Positions 33,951 through 42,713 of a stretch of 64,000 nucleotides of DNA are shown piece by piece; within the stretch, counting starts at the first letter, position 1, and the number at the start of each line of letters is the position of its first letter. The stretch is from Sulfurimonas sp. (GTDB lineage Bacteria > Campylobacterota > Campylobacteria > Campylobacterales > Sulfurimonadaceae): positions 1 through 64,000 of the forward strand of contig NZ_JABIOQ010000056.1 in NCBI RefSeq assembly GCF_018698455.1, written 5' to 3'. The notes under the pieces were generated by a model, which was given only the letters and a program-made list of their open reading frames with translations, ran no database searches and had not been told where the DNA came from. The position numbers and the translations under genes are program-made.

Positions 33951-34352
33951 ATGATGGGTATTGAAAATTTAACACCTTCTGAAGGTTCTACTGCAAATCG
34001 TAAACGTGTTGGACGTGGACAAGGTTCTGGTACTGGAAAGACTTCAGCAAGAGGTCAAAAAGGTCAGAAATCTCGTTCAGGTTACAAGAGAAAAAGAAAC
34101 TTTGAAGGTGGTCAACAACCACTTGCAAAGCGTATGCCTAAAATAGGATTTACTTCTAGATTAGTTAAGCCATATGTGATTAATGTTTCTAAAATAAAAG
34201 CTGTTACAGAACTTGCTGAAATTACTATGGAAACTCTCCGTAGTGTTCACAAAATCGGTGCAGGTGTTACTAAAGTTAAATTAGTTGGAGCTACTGCGAA
34301 AGATTTAGCTTCAAAAATTAAAGACGAAAACGTTACTACTACAGGTAACTAG
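33951..34352 (+). CDS. rplO: 50S ribosomal protein L15
   Basis: 133 residues: [23 protein letters not shown] start with the long basic glycine-rich N-terminus that penetrates 23S rRNA, then [18 protein letters not shown] 33951 follows the rpsE stop directly; 33954 is an alternative. Confidence 0.95.
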   Translation: MMGIENLTPSEGSTANRKRVGRGQGSGTGKTSARGQKGQKSRSGYKRKRNFEGGQQPLAKRMPKIGFTSRLVKPYVINVSKIKAVTELAEITMETLRSVHKIGAGVTKVKLVGATAKDLASKIKDENVTTTGN

Positions 34353-34356
34353 TACA

Positions 34357-35619
34357 ATGAATAAAAATCTAGTTAATAAGATACTTATTACTATCGGGTT
34401 TTTATTTGTCTATCGCCTACTGGCTTATGTGCCAGTTCCAGGTGTAGACACAGCAGTTATTGCTTCTTTCTTCGACTCACATCAAGCAGATGCTCTAGGA
34501 CTTTTTAATATGTTCAGCGGAAACGCGGTAGAGAGACTCTCAATTATTTCACTTGGTATTATGCCTTACATTACAGCCTCAATTATTATGGAGCTTTTAG
34601 CTGCAACATTTCCTACTTTAGGTCAAATGAAAAAAGAGCGTGATGGTATGGTTAAATACATGCAAATAATTCGTTATGCAACAATTGTAATTACAATTAT
34701 TCAAGCGATTGGTGTAAGTGTTGGACTCCAAAGCCTAACTGGACCTACTGGTAATAGTGCAATTTTAGCTGATCAAAATACATTTATACTTCTTTCTGCT
34801 GTCTCTATGTTAGCTGGAACTATGTTACTTATGTGGATTGGTGAGCAAATTACACAGAGTGGTATCGGTAACGGTATCTCTTTAATCATTTTTGCTGGTA
34901 TTGTTTCAGCTATTCCATCTGCTATTGGTCAAACAATAACTATGGTAAATACTGGTGCAATGAGTTTTATTACAGTAATAGCGATACTCGCCCTTATTTT
35001 AGGAACAGTAGCTATTATTATTTATGTTGAACTTGGTGAACGTCGTGTTCCTGTTACATATGCTAAAAAGACTATGATGCAGAACCAAAATAAACGTGTA
35101 ATGAACTATATTCCTATCAAGGTAAACTTGGCTGGTGTTATTCCAGTTATTTTTGCTTCTGCAATATTAATGTTCCCGATGACAGTAATGTCAACAAGTA
35201 CAAACCCAACTGTACAAATGTTTGCTGATTATCTCAACCCAAATAGTTATTTCTTTAACTTTTTGACTTTTTCATTTGTAATATTCTTTGCATTCTTTTA
35301 TGCATCTATTACATTTAATGCAAAAGATATTGCAGATAACCTAAAACGTCAAGGTGGATTTATTCCAGGTATTCGTACTGGTAATGCGACAAAAGAGTTT
35401 TTAAATGAAACAGCTAGTAGACTTACTGTTACTGGTGCACTTTATTTAGGACTTGTAGCTACATTACCATTTATGATTATTAAAGGGATGGGTGTTCCAT
35501 TCTTCTTTGGTGGTACGGCAGTTTTAATTGTTGTTCAAGTTGCACTTGATACAATGAGAAAAGTTGAAGCTCAGGTTTATATGAGCAAATATGAAACATT
35601 AAGTGCGGTCGGTCTCTAA
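34357..35619 (+). CDS. secY: Protein translocase subunit SecY
   Basis: 420 residues with ten membrane helices. KILITIGFLFVYRLLAYVPVPGVD start with the plug region, GIGNGISLIIFAGI in TM4-5, ERRVPVTYAKK in the cytoplasmic loop and RQGGFIPGIRTG before TM9. Central pore of SecYEG. Last membrane gene of the spc operon; map follows after two bases. Confidence 0.97.
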   Translation: MNKNLVNKILITIGFLFVYRLLAYVPVPGVDTAVIASFFDSHQADALGLFNMFSGNAVERLSIISLGIMPYITASIIMELLAATFPTLGQMKKERDGMVKYMQIIRYATIVITIIQAIGVSVGLQSLTGPTGNSAILADQNTFILLSAVSMLAGTMLLMWIGEQITQSGIGNGISLIIFAGIVSAIPSAIGQTITMVNTGAMSFITVIAILALILGTVAIIIYVELGERRVPVTYAKKTMMQNQNKRVMNYIPIKVNLAGVIPVIFASAILMFPMTVMSTSTNPTVQMFADYLNPNSYFFNFLTFSFVIFFAFFYASITFNAKDIADNLKRQGGFIPGIRTGNATKEFLNETASRLTVTGALYLGLVATLPFMIIKGMGVPFFFGGTAVLIVVQVALDTMRKVEAQVYMSKYETLSAVGL

Positions 35620-35621
35620 AA

Positions 35622-36377
35622 ATGGCGATTTCGCTAAGAAAACCCCAAGAGATTGAAAAACTTCGTGCTGCCAACAAGATTGTTGGTGGTGCTCTTGATC
35701 TACTACGTACAAACACAAAAATTGGAGCATCTTTAAAAGACCTTGATGCTATGGCAGAGGATTATATCCGTTCTCATGGTGCCAAGCCTTCTTTTAAAGG
35801 TTTATACGGTTTTCCAAATGCTGTTTGTACTTCACTCAATGAAGTTATTATTCACGGTATTCCAACTGACTACAAACTCCAAGATGGAGATGTTATTGGT
35901 TTTGATATTGGAACTGAACTTGATGGTTGGTTCGGTGATGCAGCTATTAGCGTTGGTGTTGGTAGTATAACAAAAGAGGACGAAGCTTTAATTGCTTGTG
36001 CAAAAGATACACTCTATCATGCTATCGAACAGATAAGAGATGGAATGAGATTTAAAGAACTCTCCGGAATTCTTGAAAAATCAATATTGGATGCAGGGTA
36101 TATACCTTTAAGAGATTTTTGTGGACATGGAATAGGTAGAAAACCTCATGAAGAACCTCAAATTCCTAACTTTTTAGATGGAAAAGCGAAAGCTGGACCA
36201 AAGATAAAAAATGGAATGGTATTTTGTTTGGAACCTATGATTTGTCAAAAAGAATCAAAACCAATTATTTTAGCAAATAAGTGGGATGTTGTTAGTGCCG
36301 ATGGTTTACGCGGTTCACACTATGAGCATACTGTTGCAGTTATCAACGGTAAAGCTGAAATACTATCTCTTGCTTAA
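35622..36377 (+). CDS. map: Methionine aminopeptidase type I
   Basis: 251 residues, removing initiator Met. Metal ligands visible: the two Asp (GFDIGTELDGWFGDAA), His in GHGIGRKPHEEPQIP, Glu in FCLEPM and the C-terminal HYEHTVAV Glu. Co-transcribed with secY and infA. Confidence 0.96.
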   Translation: MAISLRKPQEIEKLRAANKIVGGALDLLRTNTKIGASLKDLDAMAEDYIRSHGAKPSFKGLYGFPNAVCTSLNEVIIHGIPTDYKLQDGDVIGFDIGTELDGWFGDAAISVGVGSITKEDEALIACAKDTLYHAIEQIRDGMRFKELSGILEKSILDAGYIPLRDFCGHGIGRKPHEEPQIPNFLDGKAKAGPKIKNGMVFCLEPMICQKESKPIILANKWDVVSADGLRGSHYEHTVAVINGKAEILSLA

Positions 36378-36395
36378 GAGAAAAAAGGACTTATA

Positions 36396-36614
36396 ATGGC
36401 TAAAACAGACGTTATTGAAGTTGATGGCAAGATTATTGAAGCATTGCCAAACGCAACTTTTCGTGTAGAATTAGATAATGGACATATTATTTTATGTCAC
36501 ATTGCTGGAAAAATGAGAATGCATTACATTAAGATTCTTCCAGGTGATAAAGTGAAACTAGAGTTAACTCCATACTCACTTGATAAAGGTCGTATCACTT
36601 ATAGATACAAATAG
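36396..36614 (+). CDS. infA: Translation initiation factor IF-1
   Basis: 72 residues; single OB-fold: [50 protein letters not shown] and RITYRYK. In most bacteria rpmJ follows directly; here the cluster is interrupted for 5.2 kb. Confidence 0.97.
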   Translation: MAKTDVIEVDGKIIEALPNATFRVELDNGHIILCHIAGKMRMHYIKILPGDKVKLELTPYSLDKGRITYRYK

Positions 36615-36675
36615 TTAAAAGAATTTCTGGCACTACACCCCAAGAGTACTTCCTCGGATTTACCTCAGGGCGAAT

Positions 36676-36716
36676 GCCAACACCACTATCGCTAAAGCAT
36701 AAGTGTGGCGCCTCTT
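36676..36716 (+). terminator. Imperfect hairpin after infA
   Basis: GCCA-CAC-ACT (36676-36687, with two bulged bases) can pair with AGTGTGGC (36702-36709), followed by GCCTCTTTT. It is a plausible terminator where the ribosomal transcript ends before the convergent chorismate mutase gene. Confidence 0.35.
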
Positions 36717-37010
36717 TTAAAATACGGATGAGTTTCTAAACTCAGATATTTCCATTTCAACCATTTCATCAATCATAATTGTAAATAATTCTGAAAGCAT
36801 ATTTGGATTTATTCCAAGTTCTATAGCTTTATGACGCACACGCTGAAGTATAAAGTCTATTCTATCTTCTGCCTTAACTTCCTCTACAGAGTTTTTAAAT
36901 CCAGCAGCTTGATGAATCAAATGACTACGCTCTGAAATCAACTCAACAATTTTAATATCAATTACATCTATTTCGCTTCTTACTTCGTCCAGTGAATCAC
37001 ATTTTTTCAT
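36717..37010 (-). CDS. Chorismate mutase, AroQ type
   Basis: 97 residues, all helical: SLDEVRSEIDVIDIKIVELISERSHLI at the start with the catalytic Arg and the AAGFK Lys, then ED(R)IDFILQRVR. The PchB-like subgroup is possible. Makes prephenate from chorismate for Phe/Tyr. Single gene within the block that separates infA from rpmJ. Confidence 0.85.
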   Translation of the reverse strand: MKKCDSLDEVRSEIDVIDIKIVELISERSHLIHQAAGFKNSVEEVKAEDRIDFILQRVRHKAIELGINPNMLSELFTIMIDEMVEMEISEFRNSSVF

Positions 37011-37103
37011 AATCTTTTCCTTGAAATTTATAAATATTTATATGATAACAAAAAATATATAAAGGCTTTATAATAAGTACACTAAATAATATTGAGAACA
37101 TAT

Positions 37104-37226
37104 TTATCTTTGAATATCTTTATTTATATAAGCTAAATAACCAACACCAACAACTAGAATAGAAAACATTACAATCCATATGTAAAAATCACCACCACTC
37201 GCTGCTTGATTAAGCTCTTCTTGCAT
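37104..37226 (-). CDS. 40-residue single-pass membrane microprotein
   Basis: A 40-codon gene starting one base after the stop of the next upstream gene (TAGTATG). Layout: MQEELNQAASGGDFY, then one hydrophobic helix of about 20 residues (IWIVMFSILVVGVGYLAY), then NKDIQR. Co-translation with the 68-residue protein and cvfB argues it is real. Looks like an inner-membrane accessory peptide; unknown function. Confidence 0.6.
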   Translation of the reverse strand: MQEELNQAASGGDFYIWIVMFSILVVGVGYLAYINKDIQR

Positions 37227-37227
37227 A

Positions 37228-37434
37228 CTAAGTTGGTCTTATGATCTTTTTTGTAGCTTTTGGAATATGAGCAAATGGTATATTTTTTATACCTTTTTCA
37301 TTTTCATCATTAAGTACCATAACGTCAACAGTCATTTTAAGTTGGTAAAAGTAAAGAGCTTTATATTTGACTGTTTCTATCATAAACTCTATATTTTTCG
37401 CTCTTAAGTCTTCATTGATTTTTTTCTTTATCAT
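37228..37434 (-). CDS. Small hypothetical protein
   Basis: 68 residues, basic at both ends, starting 3 bases after the cvfB stop and ending one base before the membrane microprotein. The centre (YKALYFYQLKMTVDVMVLNDEN) looks like a beta-rich fold. Family not recognised; the three genes form a tight unit. Confidence 0.6.
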   Translation of the reverse strand: MIKKKINEDLRAKNIEFMIETVKYKALYFYQLKMTVDVMVLNDENEKGIKNIPFAHIPKATKKIIRPT

Positions 37435-37437
37435 CTT

Positions 37438-38295
37438 TTAATCCTTTAGATATATACCAGTGTCTTTTACTTCTATTTTATTTGCATCTTGTAGTGAAGT
37501 AAGTGTTCTCTTAAATTCTTTTTTACTTAGGCTAAAGACATCTTTGATAAGGTCAGCATCACTTTTATAGTTATATGGCATGATTCCTTTATTCTCTTTG
37601 AGAAGTGCTAGAACTTTTTCATCACTGCCACCAGATTTTTTACTACCTGCTTTTCTGAGCGTAAGATCGATATTGCCATCTTTTCTTACAGATTTAACAT
37701 AAGCAGTTCTTTCATCACCAAGTGTAATGGTTTCAAAGATTTCATTATGATAGATAAGTCCCTCATATTTATCATTAACAAGACACTTAAATCCTAGCGG
37801 TGTTTTTGCAATAACAAGTATTTTAGCTTCTTTATTTACTGCTAAACCTTTTACATCTCTATCGAAAAAATCACCTAGTTTTTCTGTTCCTACTAGACGG
37901 TGAGTTCTTTCATCATAAATGACTCTTATGAATCTCTTTTCACCAAGTTTAAATGGAGTCTTTTGAAACATATTTGGAACTAGTAAATCTTTGCTTAGTC
38001 CCCAATTCATAAACGCCCCAAAAGGAGCTACATCTATAACTTCAAAAAGAGCAAGTTCATCTAACATAGCGGTAGGTTTTAGTGTAGTAGCTACGAGTCT
38101 GTCTTCTGAGTCTGTGTAAATAAAGACATCGACAAGTGTTCCTTCTCTCATATCTTGTGTTAAGTATGGTCCAGGGAGTAAGACATCATTGCCATCTTGT
38201 GCCATAAGATAAGCACCAGGTGTCGTTAGTCTGTCAATAAGTAAAGTGTTTATGATTCCGAGCTCTAAAAAGTAGCTTTGTGTGTTTTGTGTCAT
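37438..38295 (-). CDS. cvfB: S1-like RNA-binding protein, CvfB family
   Basis: 285 residues with the CvfB layout: three S1-type OB domains (about 1-65, 68-140, 145-215; the middle one has VAPFGAFMNWGLSKDLLVP) and a C-terminal winged helix (about 225-283). In Gram-positives CvfB affects virulence gene expression and RNA stability; its role here is unknown. First gene of a three-gene minus-strand unit. Confidence 0.88.
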   Translation of the reverse strand: MTQNTQSYFLELGIINTLLIDRLTTPGAYLMAQDGNDVLLPGPYLTQDMREGTLVDVFIYTDSEDRLVATTLKPTAMLDELALFEVIDVAPFGAFMNWGLSKDLLVPNMFQKTPFKLGEKRFIRVIYDERTHRLVGTEKLGDFFDRDVKGLAVNKEAKILVIAKTPLGFKCLVNDKYEGLIYHNEIFETITLGDERTAYVKSVRKDGNIDLTLRKAGSKKSGGSDEKVLALLKENKGIMPYNYKSDADLIKDVFSLSKKEFKRTLTSLQDANKIEVKDTGIYLKD

Positions 38296-38352
38296 TTGGT
38301 TTTTCCGTTTTATATTAATTTATATATAGTGTACTTACACATATATGAGTGA

Positions 38353-38757
38353 TTATAGTTCTAAAATATCTCGAGTAATTGGAATGAGTTCCATCTTGAT
38401 TGTTTTAATAAAACGATCAATATTTGTAGAATTTTCATAATTTGGTTCTTCATACTCTATCTCTATAACAACTGTTTTCTCTCCAAAATTAGAAGAAGCC
38501 TTTGTCGCTTTTTGGCTAAGAATGATTACGAGGTCATACTCAACATCCATCATTTCATTTAAGTTTTTTGAAGTAAACTTATCAGACCATGAACCGTCTT
38601 TAACGAGGGCTGTTTTTACATTAGGATTAATCTTTGTAGAGTTTATCACCCCAGCACTATAAGCTTCTACCCCAGGAAGATACTTGTTGAGAACTGCTTC
38701 TCCAAAGATAGATAATGCACTATTATCTGTACATAGAAGTAAAACTTTTTTATTCAC
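38353..38757 (-). CDS. Degenerate low-molecular-weight phosphatase/ArsC-like protein
   Basis: 134 residues with the LMW-PTP fold (VLLLCTDNSALSIFGEAVLNKY start, AYSAGV after the P-loop). The catalytic loop should be C-x5-R-S/T; here it is C9-TDNSA-L-S, so the phosphate-binding Arg is replaced by Leu. The usual general-acid Asp-Pro is not clear either. Most likely a non-catalytic sensor or a thiol protein. Single gene. Confidence 0.65.
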   Translation of the reverse strand: MNKKVLLLCTDNSALSIFGEAVLNKYLPGVEAYSAGVINSTKINPNVKTALVKDGSWSDKFTSKNLNEMMDVEYDLVIILSQKATKASSNFGEKTVVIEIEYEEPNYENSTNIDRFIKTIKMELIPITRDILEL

Positions 38758-38911
38758 TTGGTAGCCTTTATATATATGTGTAATTGTAACTAATAACTCT
38801 TTAAGTAAGTCAAGTTTTATTAATATCTTAAGAAAATATATATATAAAAGAACTCAGATGCAGAAAAGTGCATTTGGGTATTATTCGCAAATAAAAACTA
38901 AAGGAAATTAA

Positions 38912-39109
38912 ATGTTTAAAATAATAGTAGATAGAGAGTGTGGTTGTTTCAAAAGAAGTGATATGAATAACAATGTAGAGTTCGACTCAAAAGACGATGC
39001 TTTAACGACAGCTTTAGAAATTGTAAGTACTATGAATGATTCTTTTTGTTCAAAACATAAGTTCATATTAGAAGAGGTTGCTGAAACTTTTATGATAAAA
39101 ATGAGTTAA
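38912..39109 (+). CDS. Small hypothetical protein
   Basis: 65 residues: MFKIIVDRECGCFKRSDM start, then a helical half and Cys in SFCSKHKF. AAAGGAAA precedes the ATG. The Cys pair and a His suggest metal or thiol chemistry, but no family is recognised. Confidence 0.55.
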   Translation: MFKIIVDRECGCFKRSDMNNNVEFDSKDDALTTALEIVSTMNDSFCSKHKFILEEVAETFMIKMS

Positions 39110-39177
39110 TTGATTTAAATAGGAATATTGTTTACTTAGAGATAAAAAAGATTTAGGTTATCTTAGAGCTTCTTAAT

Positions 39178-40437
39178 CTATAGTAGATAATCTTGCTCTA
39201 ATGTATTACAATATGAACTGAGCATTGCTTGCTCAAAATCATTGTTTGTCGCATACTGATAACCAAAAGTTTTACCCCACATTTGATGTTCTTCCATACA
39301 TAGATAAAAAAATACCTTCTCCTTACCTTGTTGCCATTCCTTGAAACTTTCATAAGCTGACTTAAACATTTCTACTTTTGTTTCATCTGGATATGATGTT
39401 TTTCCACTAGCATCAACATGTTGGATTTGTGTGATTTTACTTCTAAACTCTCGCTCTCGAAGTTGTTTAACAACAGGTTTAATAAAAGTGAGTGTTCCAA
39501 AGCTTACAAGAGCAACTTCACTAGGTAGAAATTCTTTGATTAATCTTTGATAAACACTCTGGTATTCTTCAATATAACCATTATACTCTACAATGGGGTG
39601 AAAGTGAAAACCTACTTTAACACCTTTGTCAGCTAGTTTTCTGGCAGCACCTATGCGTTTATCAAGTGAAGCAGTAAGGTGCTCTTCATTTTCTATGATA
39701 GTTTTTGTGTTCAAGCTCCAAGTACAGAGAATATTTTTAGGGACATCATTCTCTAAGAAGTGTTTGATATTGTCTGATTTTGTTTTAAACTCCAGTATAA
39801 CATTAGGATTTTTAAATGCAAATTCAAAAAGAGCATCTAAAACACCTTCTCTGTTCCCAAACATTAAAGAGTCCGAAGCTTGACCAGTACCTATATGATA
39901 TGTCTTGTTCTTGTCGAGTTCTAAGTTTAGAAGTTTGTCTTTAAAACTACTATCAAATGTAATCGTGTTCTGATTGTAAAAACTTTGAATAGAACAGTAA
40001 GAACAGTCAAAACCGCACGACTCTACAGCATCAAGAGTCATAAGGTTACAACAACGTGTTTTTTCACTTGCCACAGGGCAAAGACCAAGACCAAATCCTT
40101 TTTTATCAGCGACTTTAAATGTGAATTTTTGCTCTTGTGGGATATTTTTAAGTGTGAAGTTCTCATAAGAGTTGGGGCGATTACGTATCGCCTCATAAGC
40201 CTCTCTCAGTCTTGTGAAAACTACTTTTCTCTGTGTATGATCTGGAAAAATTTCTGTAATTCTTTTTTCATCCCACATGCCTAGGTCACGAGCTATATCT
40301 ATAATCTGTTTAAGCTCTTGATGTGAAAATTTTAGTTCAAAAGATTTCTCTTTAATAAACTCTTGCTCTTCTTGAGGTAATTTTAAAAAAAATGTATTGT
40401 TTATTGCATTTTGGAATTTATTTATATATTCATTCAT
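39178..40437 (-). CDS. Radical SAM protein, spore photoproduct lyase-like
   Basis: 419 residues. The cluster motif is C-x3-C-x2-C in ESCGFDCSYCSIQSFY (near 140-150), the arrangement of the SplB family. Downstream are YHIGTGQASDSL and a HFHPIVEYNGY segment typical of the TIM barrel. SplB repairs the spore thymine dimer; non-spore-formers such as this carry relatives of unknown substrate, possibly another DNA lesion. Confidence 0.8.
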   Translation of the reverse strand: MNEYINKFQNAINNTFFLKLPQEEQEFIKEKSFELKFSHQELKQIIDIARDLGMWDEKRITEIFPDHTQRKVVFTRLREAYEAIRNRPNSYENFTLKNIPQEQKFTFKVADKKGFGLGLCPVASEKTRCCNLMTLDAVESCGFDCSYCSIQSFYNQNTITFDSSFKDKLLNLELDKNKTYHIGTGQASDSLMFGNREGVLDALFEFAFKNPNVILEFKTKSDNIKHFLENDVPKNILCTWSLNTKTIIENEEHLTASLDKRIGAARKLADKGVKVGFHFHPIVEYNGYIEEYQSVYQRLIKEFLPSEVALVSFGTLTFIKPVVKQLREREFRSKITQIQHVDASGKTSYPDETKVEMFKSAYESFKEWQQGKEKVFFYLCMEEHQMWGKTFGYQYATNNDFEQAMLSSYCNTLEQDYLL

Positions 40438-40502
40438 AATCGCAGTTTATACTCTTTTCTCTTGATTAGGTATAAAATATAATTTTAGTTGCTTTATTTA
40501 TT

Positions 40503-41132
40503 CTAGTTTATAAACTCAATAATATCTTTAGAGTCTAAACGTAATTGTTGAGATTGCTCATTCACTCTATATCCAAATGGTAAAACCATTGCTACTTGGT
40601 ATTTTGATGTGTCTAGACTAAGTATACTCTCTACTTGCGTTTTATCAAAGCCTTCGATAGGGCAAGAGTCTATGCCAATAAACGCAGCTGCAGTCATCAT
40701 ATTTCCTGCTGCAATGTATGCTTGCTTAGCTGTCCAAGCATATATATTTTCATTACTACTTAAAGTACTCTCAAGATGACTTGTGTAAAGCCCCATATAA
40801 AAATCAAGTGCTTCTTCTGGCATCTCGCGTCTAGCAAACCTTTTTCTAACTTCTCCTGACTCCACTTTTACACTGTCTATTCCGGCAAGTATCACAACTA
40901 AATGAGAACAGCTTGTGACTTGAACCTGATCCCAGCAAGCTGGTCTAAGTTTCGTTTTTAATTCTTCGTTAGTGATTACTAAAAACTTCCAAGCCTCCAT
41001 TCCAAAAGATGATGGGGATTTTCGTCCAGATTCAAGGATAAACTTTATTTTTTCATCAGATATTCTTTTCGTCTCATCAAATACTTTACATGCATGTCTA
41101 AAGTCCATCGCGTTCATAAATTCATTTTGCAT
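40503..41132 (-). CDS. NAD(P)H-dependent oxidoreductase, nitroreductase family
   Basis: 209-residue flavoprotein of the NfsB type: DFRHACKVFDETKRIS with the FMN-binding Arg/His, KSPSSFGMEAWKFLVI, IAAGNMMTAAAFIGIDSCPIEGF and PFGYR at the end. Reduces quinones, nitro compounds or similar with FMN. Single gene. Confidence 0.88.
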   Translation of the reverse strand: MQNEFMNAMDFRHACKVFDETKRISDEKIKFILESGRKSPSSFGMEAWKFLVITNEELKTKLRPACWDQVQVTSCSHLVVILAGIDSVKVESGEVRKRFARREMPEEALDFYMGLYTSHLESTLSSNENIYAWTAKQAYIAAGNMMTAAAFIGIDSCPIEGFDKTQVESILSLDTSKYQVAMVLPFGYRVNEQSQQLRLDSKDIIEFIN

Positions 41133-41234
41133 AAAATACTCCTAATTTTAAATAATATGTCACTCTGCAATAATAATGTATTATAGTTAATATTTCATAT
41201 ACAATTCCTATACTTTTAAGAAGAAGGATCTGAT

Positions 41235-41579
41235 ATGACATTAGGAAAATGCCCATATTGTGAAGATGGAGATATAGAAGTGAGAGATAAAGAAGTCTCT
41301 GGAAAAAAGATTAAACTGTATGCATGCTCAAATGCTCATTGGATGACTGAAGATGGAGAAGTATTTGAACTCACCGAAGAAGCAACATGTGATTTTAGAA
41401 TTTGGCAAAACACATTGTCGAGATATGGCAAATGGTTACAATATAAAGATGTAAGAGCTCTACTAAACGATGAAAGTGTAGAAGTAGAGTTGCTCAGTAA
41501 AAAATATGGAAAAAAAGTTTATTACAATAAATATATAGTACTAAATCAAGAGTATGGAGTGAGTGTATTGTGGGATTAA
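41235..41579 (+). CDS. Zinc-ribbon hypothetical protein
   Basis: 114 residues. An N-terminal knuckle like the C-terminal fingers of topoisomerase I (GKCPYCEDGDIEVRDKEVSGKKIKLYACSN), then a WQNTLSRYGKW helix and a strand-rich end. Probably binds nucleic acid; no family name. AAGAAGGA before the ATG. Confidence 0.6.
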   Translation: MTLGKCPYCEDGDIEVRDKEVSGKKIKLYACSNAHWMTEDGEVFELTEEATCDFRIWQNTLSRYGKWLQYKDVRALLNDESVEVELLSKKYGKKVYYNKYIVLNQEYGVSVLWD

Positions 41580-41602
41580 TAAAACTTTTAAAATAGTTTG
41601 GG

Positions 41603-41820
41603 TATAATTCCCATCCGCTTTGCTGTTTTAACAAAACAAAAAGAGTATTTCTATCTATATACACTCTATAAAGATAAAAGTATTGGCAAGCTAAAACAAT
41701 CGCTTGCCTACAAGCAGCAAAGATAAACTAACTCATTAATTCTCACCGATAGGTGTAGCTTTAGTGACTGAATAGAATCTGGACTAGTTCAGATTCTATG
41801 AGAAAATATAGGAGCTTTCA
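41603..41820 (+). promoter_or_regulatory. Promoter and structured leader of the alpha operon
   Basis: TATAAT at 41603-41608 starts a roughly 200-base leader with nested complementarity. P1 is CTTTGCTG (41618-41625) with CAGCAAAG (41715-41722). Inside it are P2, AGAGT (41642-41646) with ACTCT (41663-41667), and P3, GGCAAGC (41685-41691) with GCTTGCC (41702-41708). An alternative GCTTG/CAAGC pair (41702-41706 with 41711-41715) competes with P3. P4 is a 10-base perfect hairpin (41772-41781 with 41790-41799), 11 bases before GGAG of rpmJ. This looks like a ribosomal-protein-controlled leader. Confidence 0.6.
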
Positions 41821-41934
41821 ATGAAAGTACGTGCTTCAGTTAAGAAGATGTGTGATGACTGTCAAGTTGTCAAGAGAAAAGGCATTGTAAGAGTAATCTG
41901 CAAAGTTAAAAAACATAAACAGAGACAAGGATAA
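41821..41934 (+). CDS. rpmJ: 50S ribosomal protein L36
   Basis: 37 residues, [21 protein letters not shown] followed by [13 protein letters not shown]. The zinc ligands of the C+ form are CxxC, a third Cys and the His. First gene of the alpha operon; the next start follows after two bases. Normally linked to infA, here separated from it by 5.2 kb. Confidence 0.95.
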   Translation: MKVRASVKKMCDDCQVVKRKGIVRVICKVKKHKQRQG

Positions 41935-41936
41935 CC

Positions 41937-42299
41937 ATGGCTCGTATATCTGGTGTTGATTTACCTAAAAAGAAAAGAATAGAATACGGTCTAACGTATG
42001 TCTATGGTATTGGTCTTCATGCTTCTCGTCTAATTTTAGATGCGACTGGCATAGACTATAACAAAAGAGTTTTCGAACTCAATGAAGCTGATGTAGCTGC
42101 AATTACTGCTGAAATCCGTGCCAACCATATGGTTGAAGGTGATTTACGTAAGAAAGTAGCTATGGATATTAAGGCTCTTATGGATTTAGGTTCATACAGA
42201 GGTCTCCGTCACCGTCGTGGTCTTCCATGTCGTGGACAAAAAACAAAGACAAATGCGCGTACTCGTAAGGGTAAACGTAAGACTGTCGGCGCAGCGTAA
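41937..42299 (+). CDS. rpsM: 30S ribosomal protein S13
   Basis: 120 residues: [25 protein letters not shown] start and the C-terminal [24 protein letters not shown] tail that contacts P-site tRNA. Confidence 0.97.
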   Translation: MARISGVDLPKKKRIEYGLTYVYGIGLHASRLILDATGIDYNKRVFELNEADVAAITAEIRANHMVEGDLRKKVAMDIKALMDLGSYRGLRHRRGLPCRGQKTKTNARTRKGKRKTVGAA

Positions 42300-42309
42300 G
42301 GGATTATAG

Positions 42310-42702
42310 ATGGCAAAAAGAAAAGCTGTTAGAAAAAAAGTAGTAAAAAAGAATATTGCACGTGGTATCTGCCACATTGCTGCATCATTTAATAATACTC
42401 TTGTAACTATTACAGATGAGATGGGTAACATGATTGCTTGGAGTTCTGCTGGTTCTTTAGGATTTAAAGGTTCTAAGAAATCGACTCCATTTGCTGCACA
42501 AGCTGCAACTGAAGATGCAATTGCAAAAGCGCAAGTACATGGTATAAAAGAACTTGGTATTAAAGTTCAAGGTCCTGGTTCTGGTCGTGAGACTGCAACT
42601 AAAGCTGTTGGTGCAATTGAGGGTATTCGTGTTACATTTATGAAAGACGTAACTCCATTACCACACAACGGTTGTCGCGCACCTAAGCGTCGTAGAGTTT
42701 AA
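42310..42702 (+). CDS. rpsK: 30S ribosomal protein S11
   Basis: 130 residues: [41 protein letters not shown] and the [18 protein letters not shown] end. Platform protein near the E site. AGGGATTATAG precedes the ATG. Confidence 0.97.
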   Translation: MAKRKAVRKKVVKKNIARGICHIAASFNNTLVTITDEMGNMIAWSSAGSLGFKGSKKSTPFAAQAATEDAIAKAQVHGIKELGIKVQGPGSGRETATKAVGAIEGIRVTFMKDVTPLPHNGCRAPKRRRV

Positions 42703-42713
42703 GGAGATTACTG

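Noticed and set aside
33507-34352. Missing rpmD (L30) between rpsE and rplO as a novelty
   Set aside because: To my knowledge L30 is absent in Helicobacter and other epsilonproteobacteria, so this is lineage-typical.
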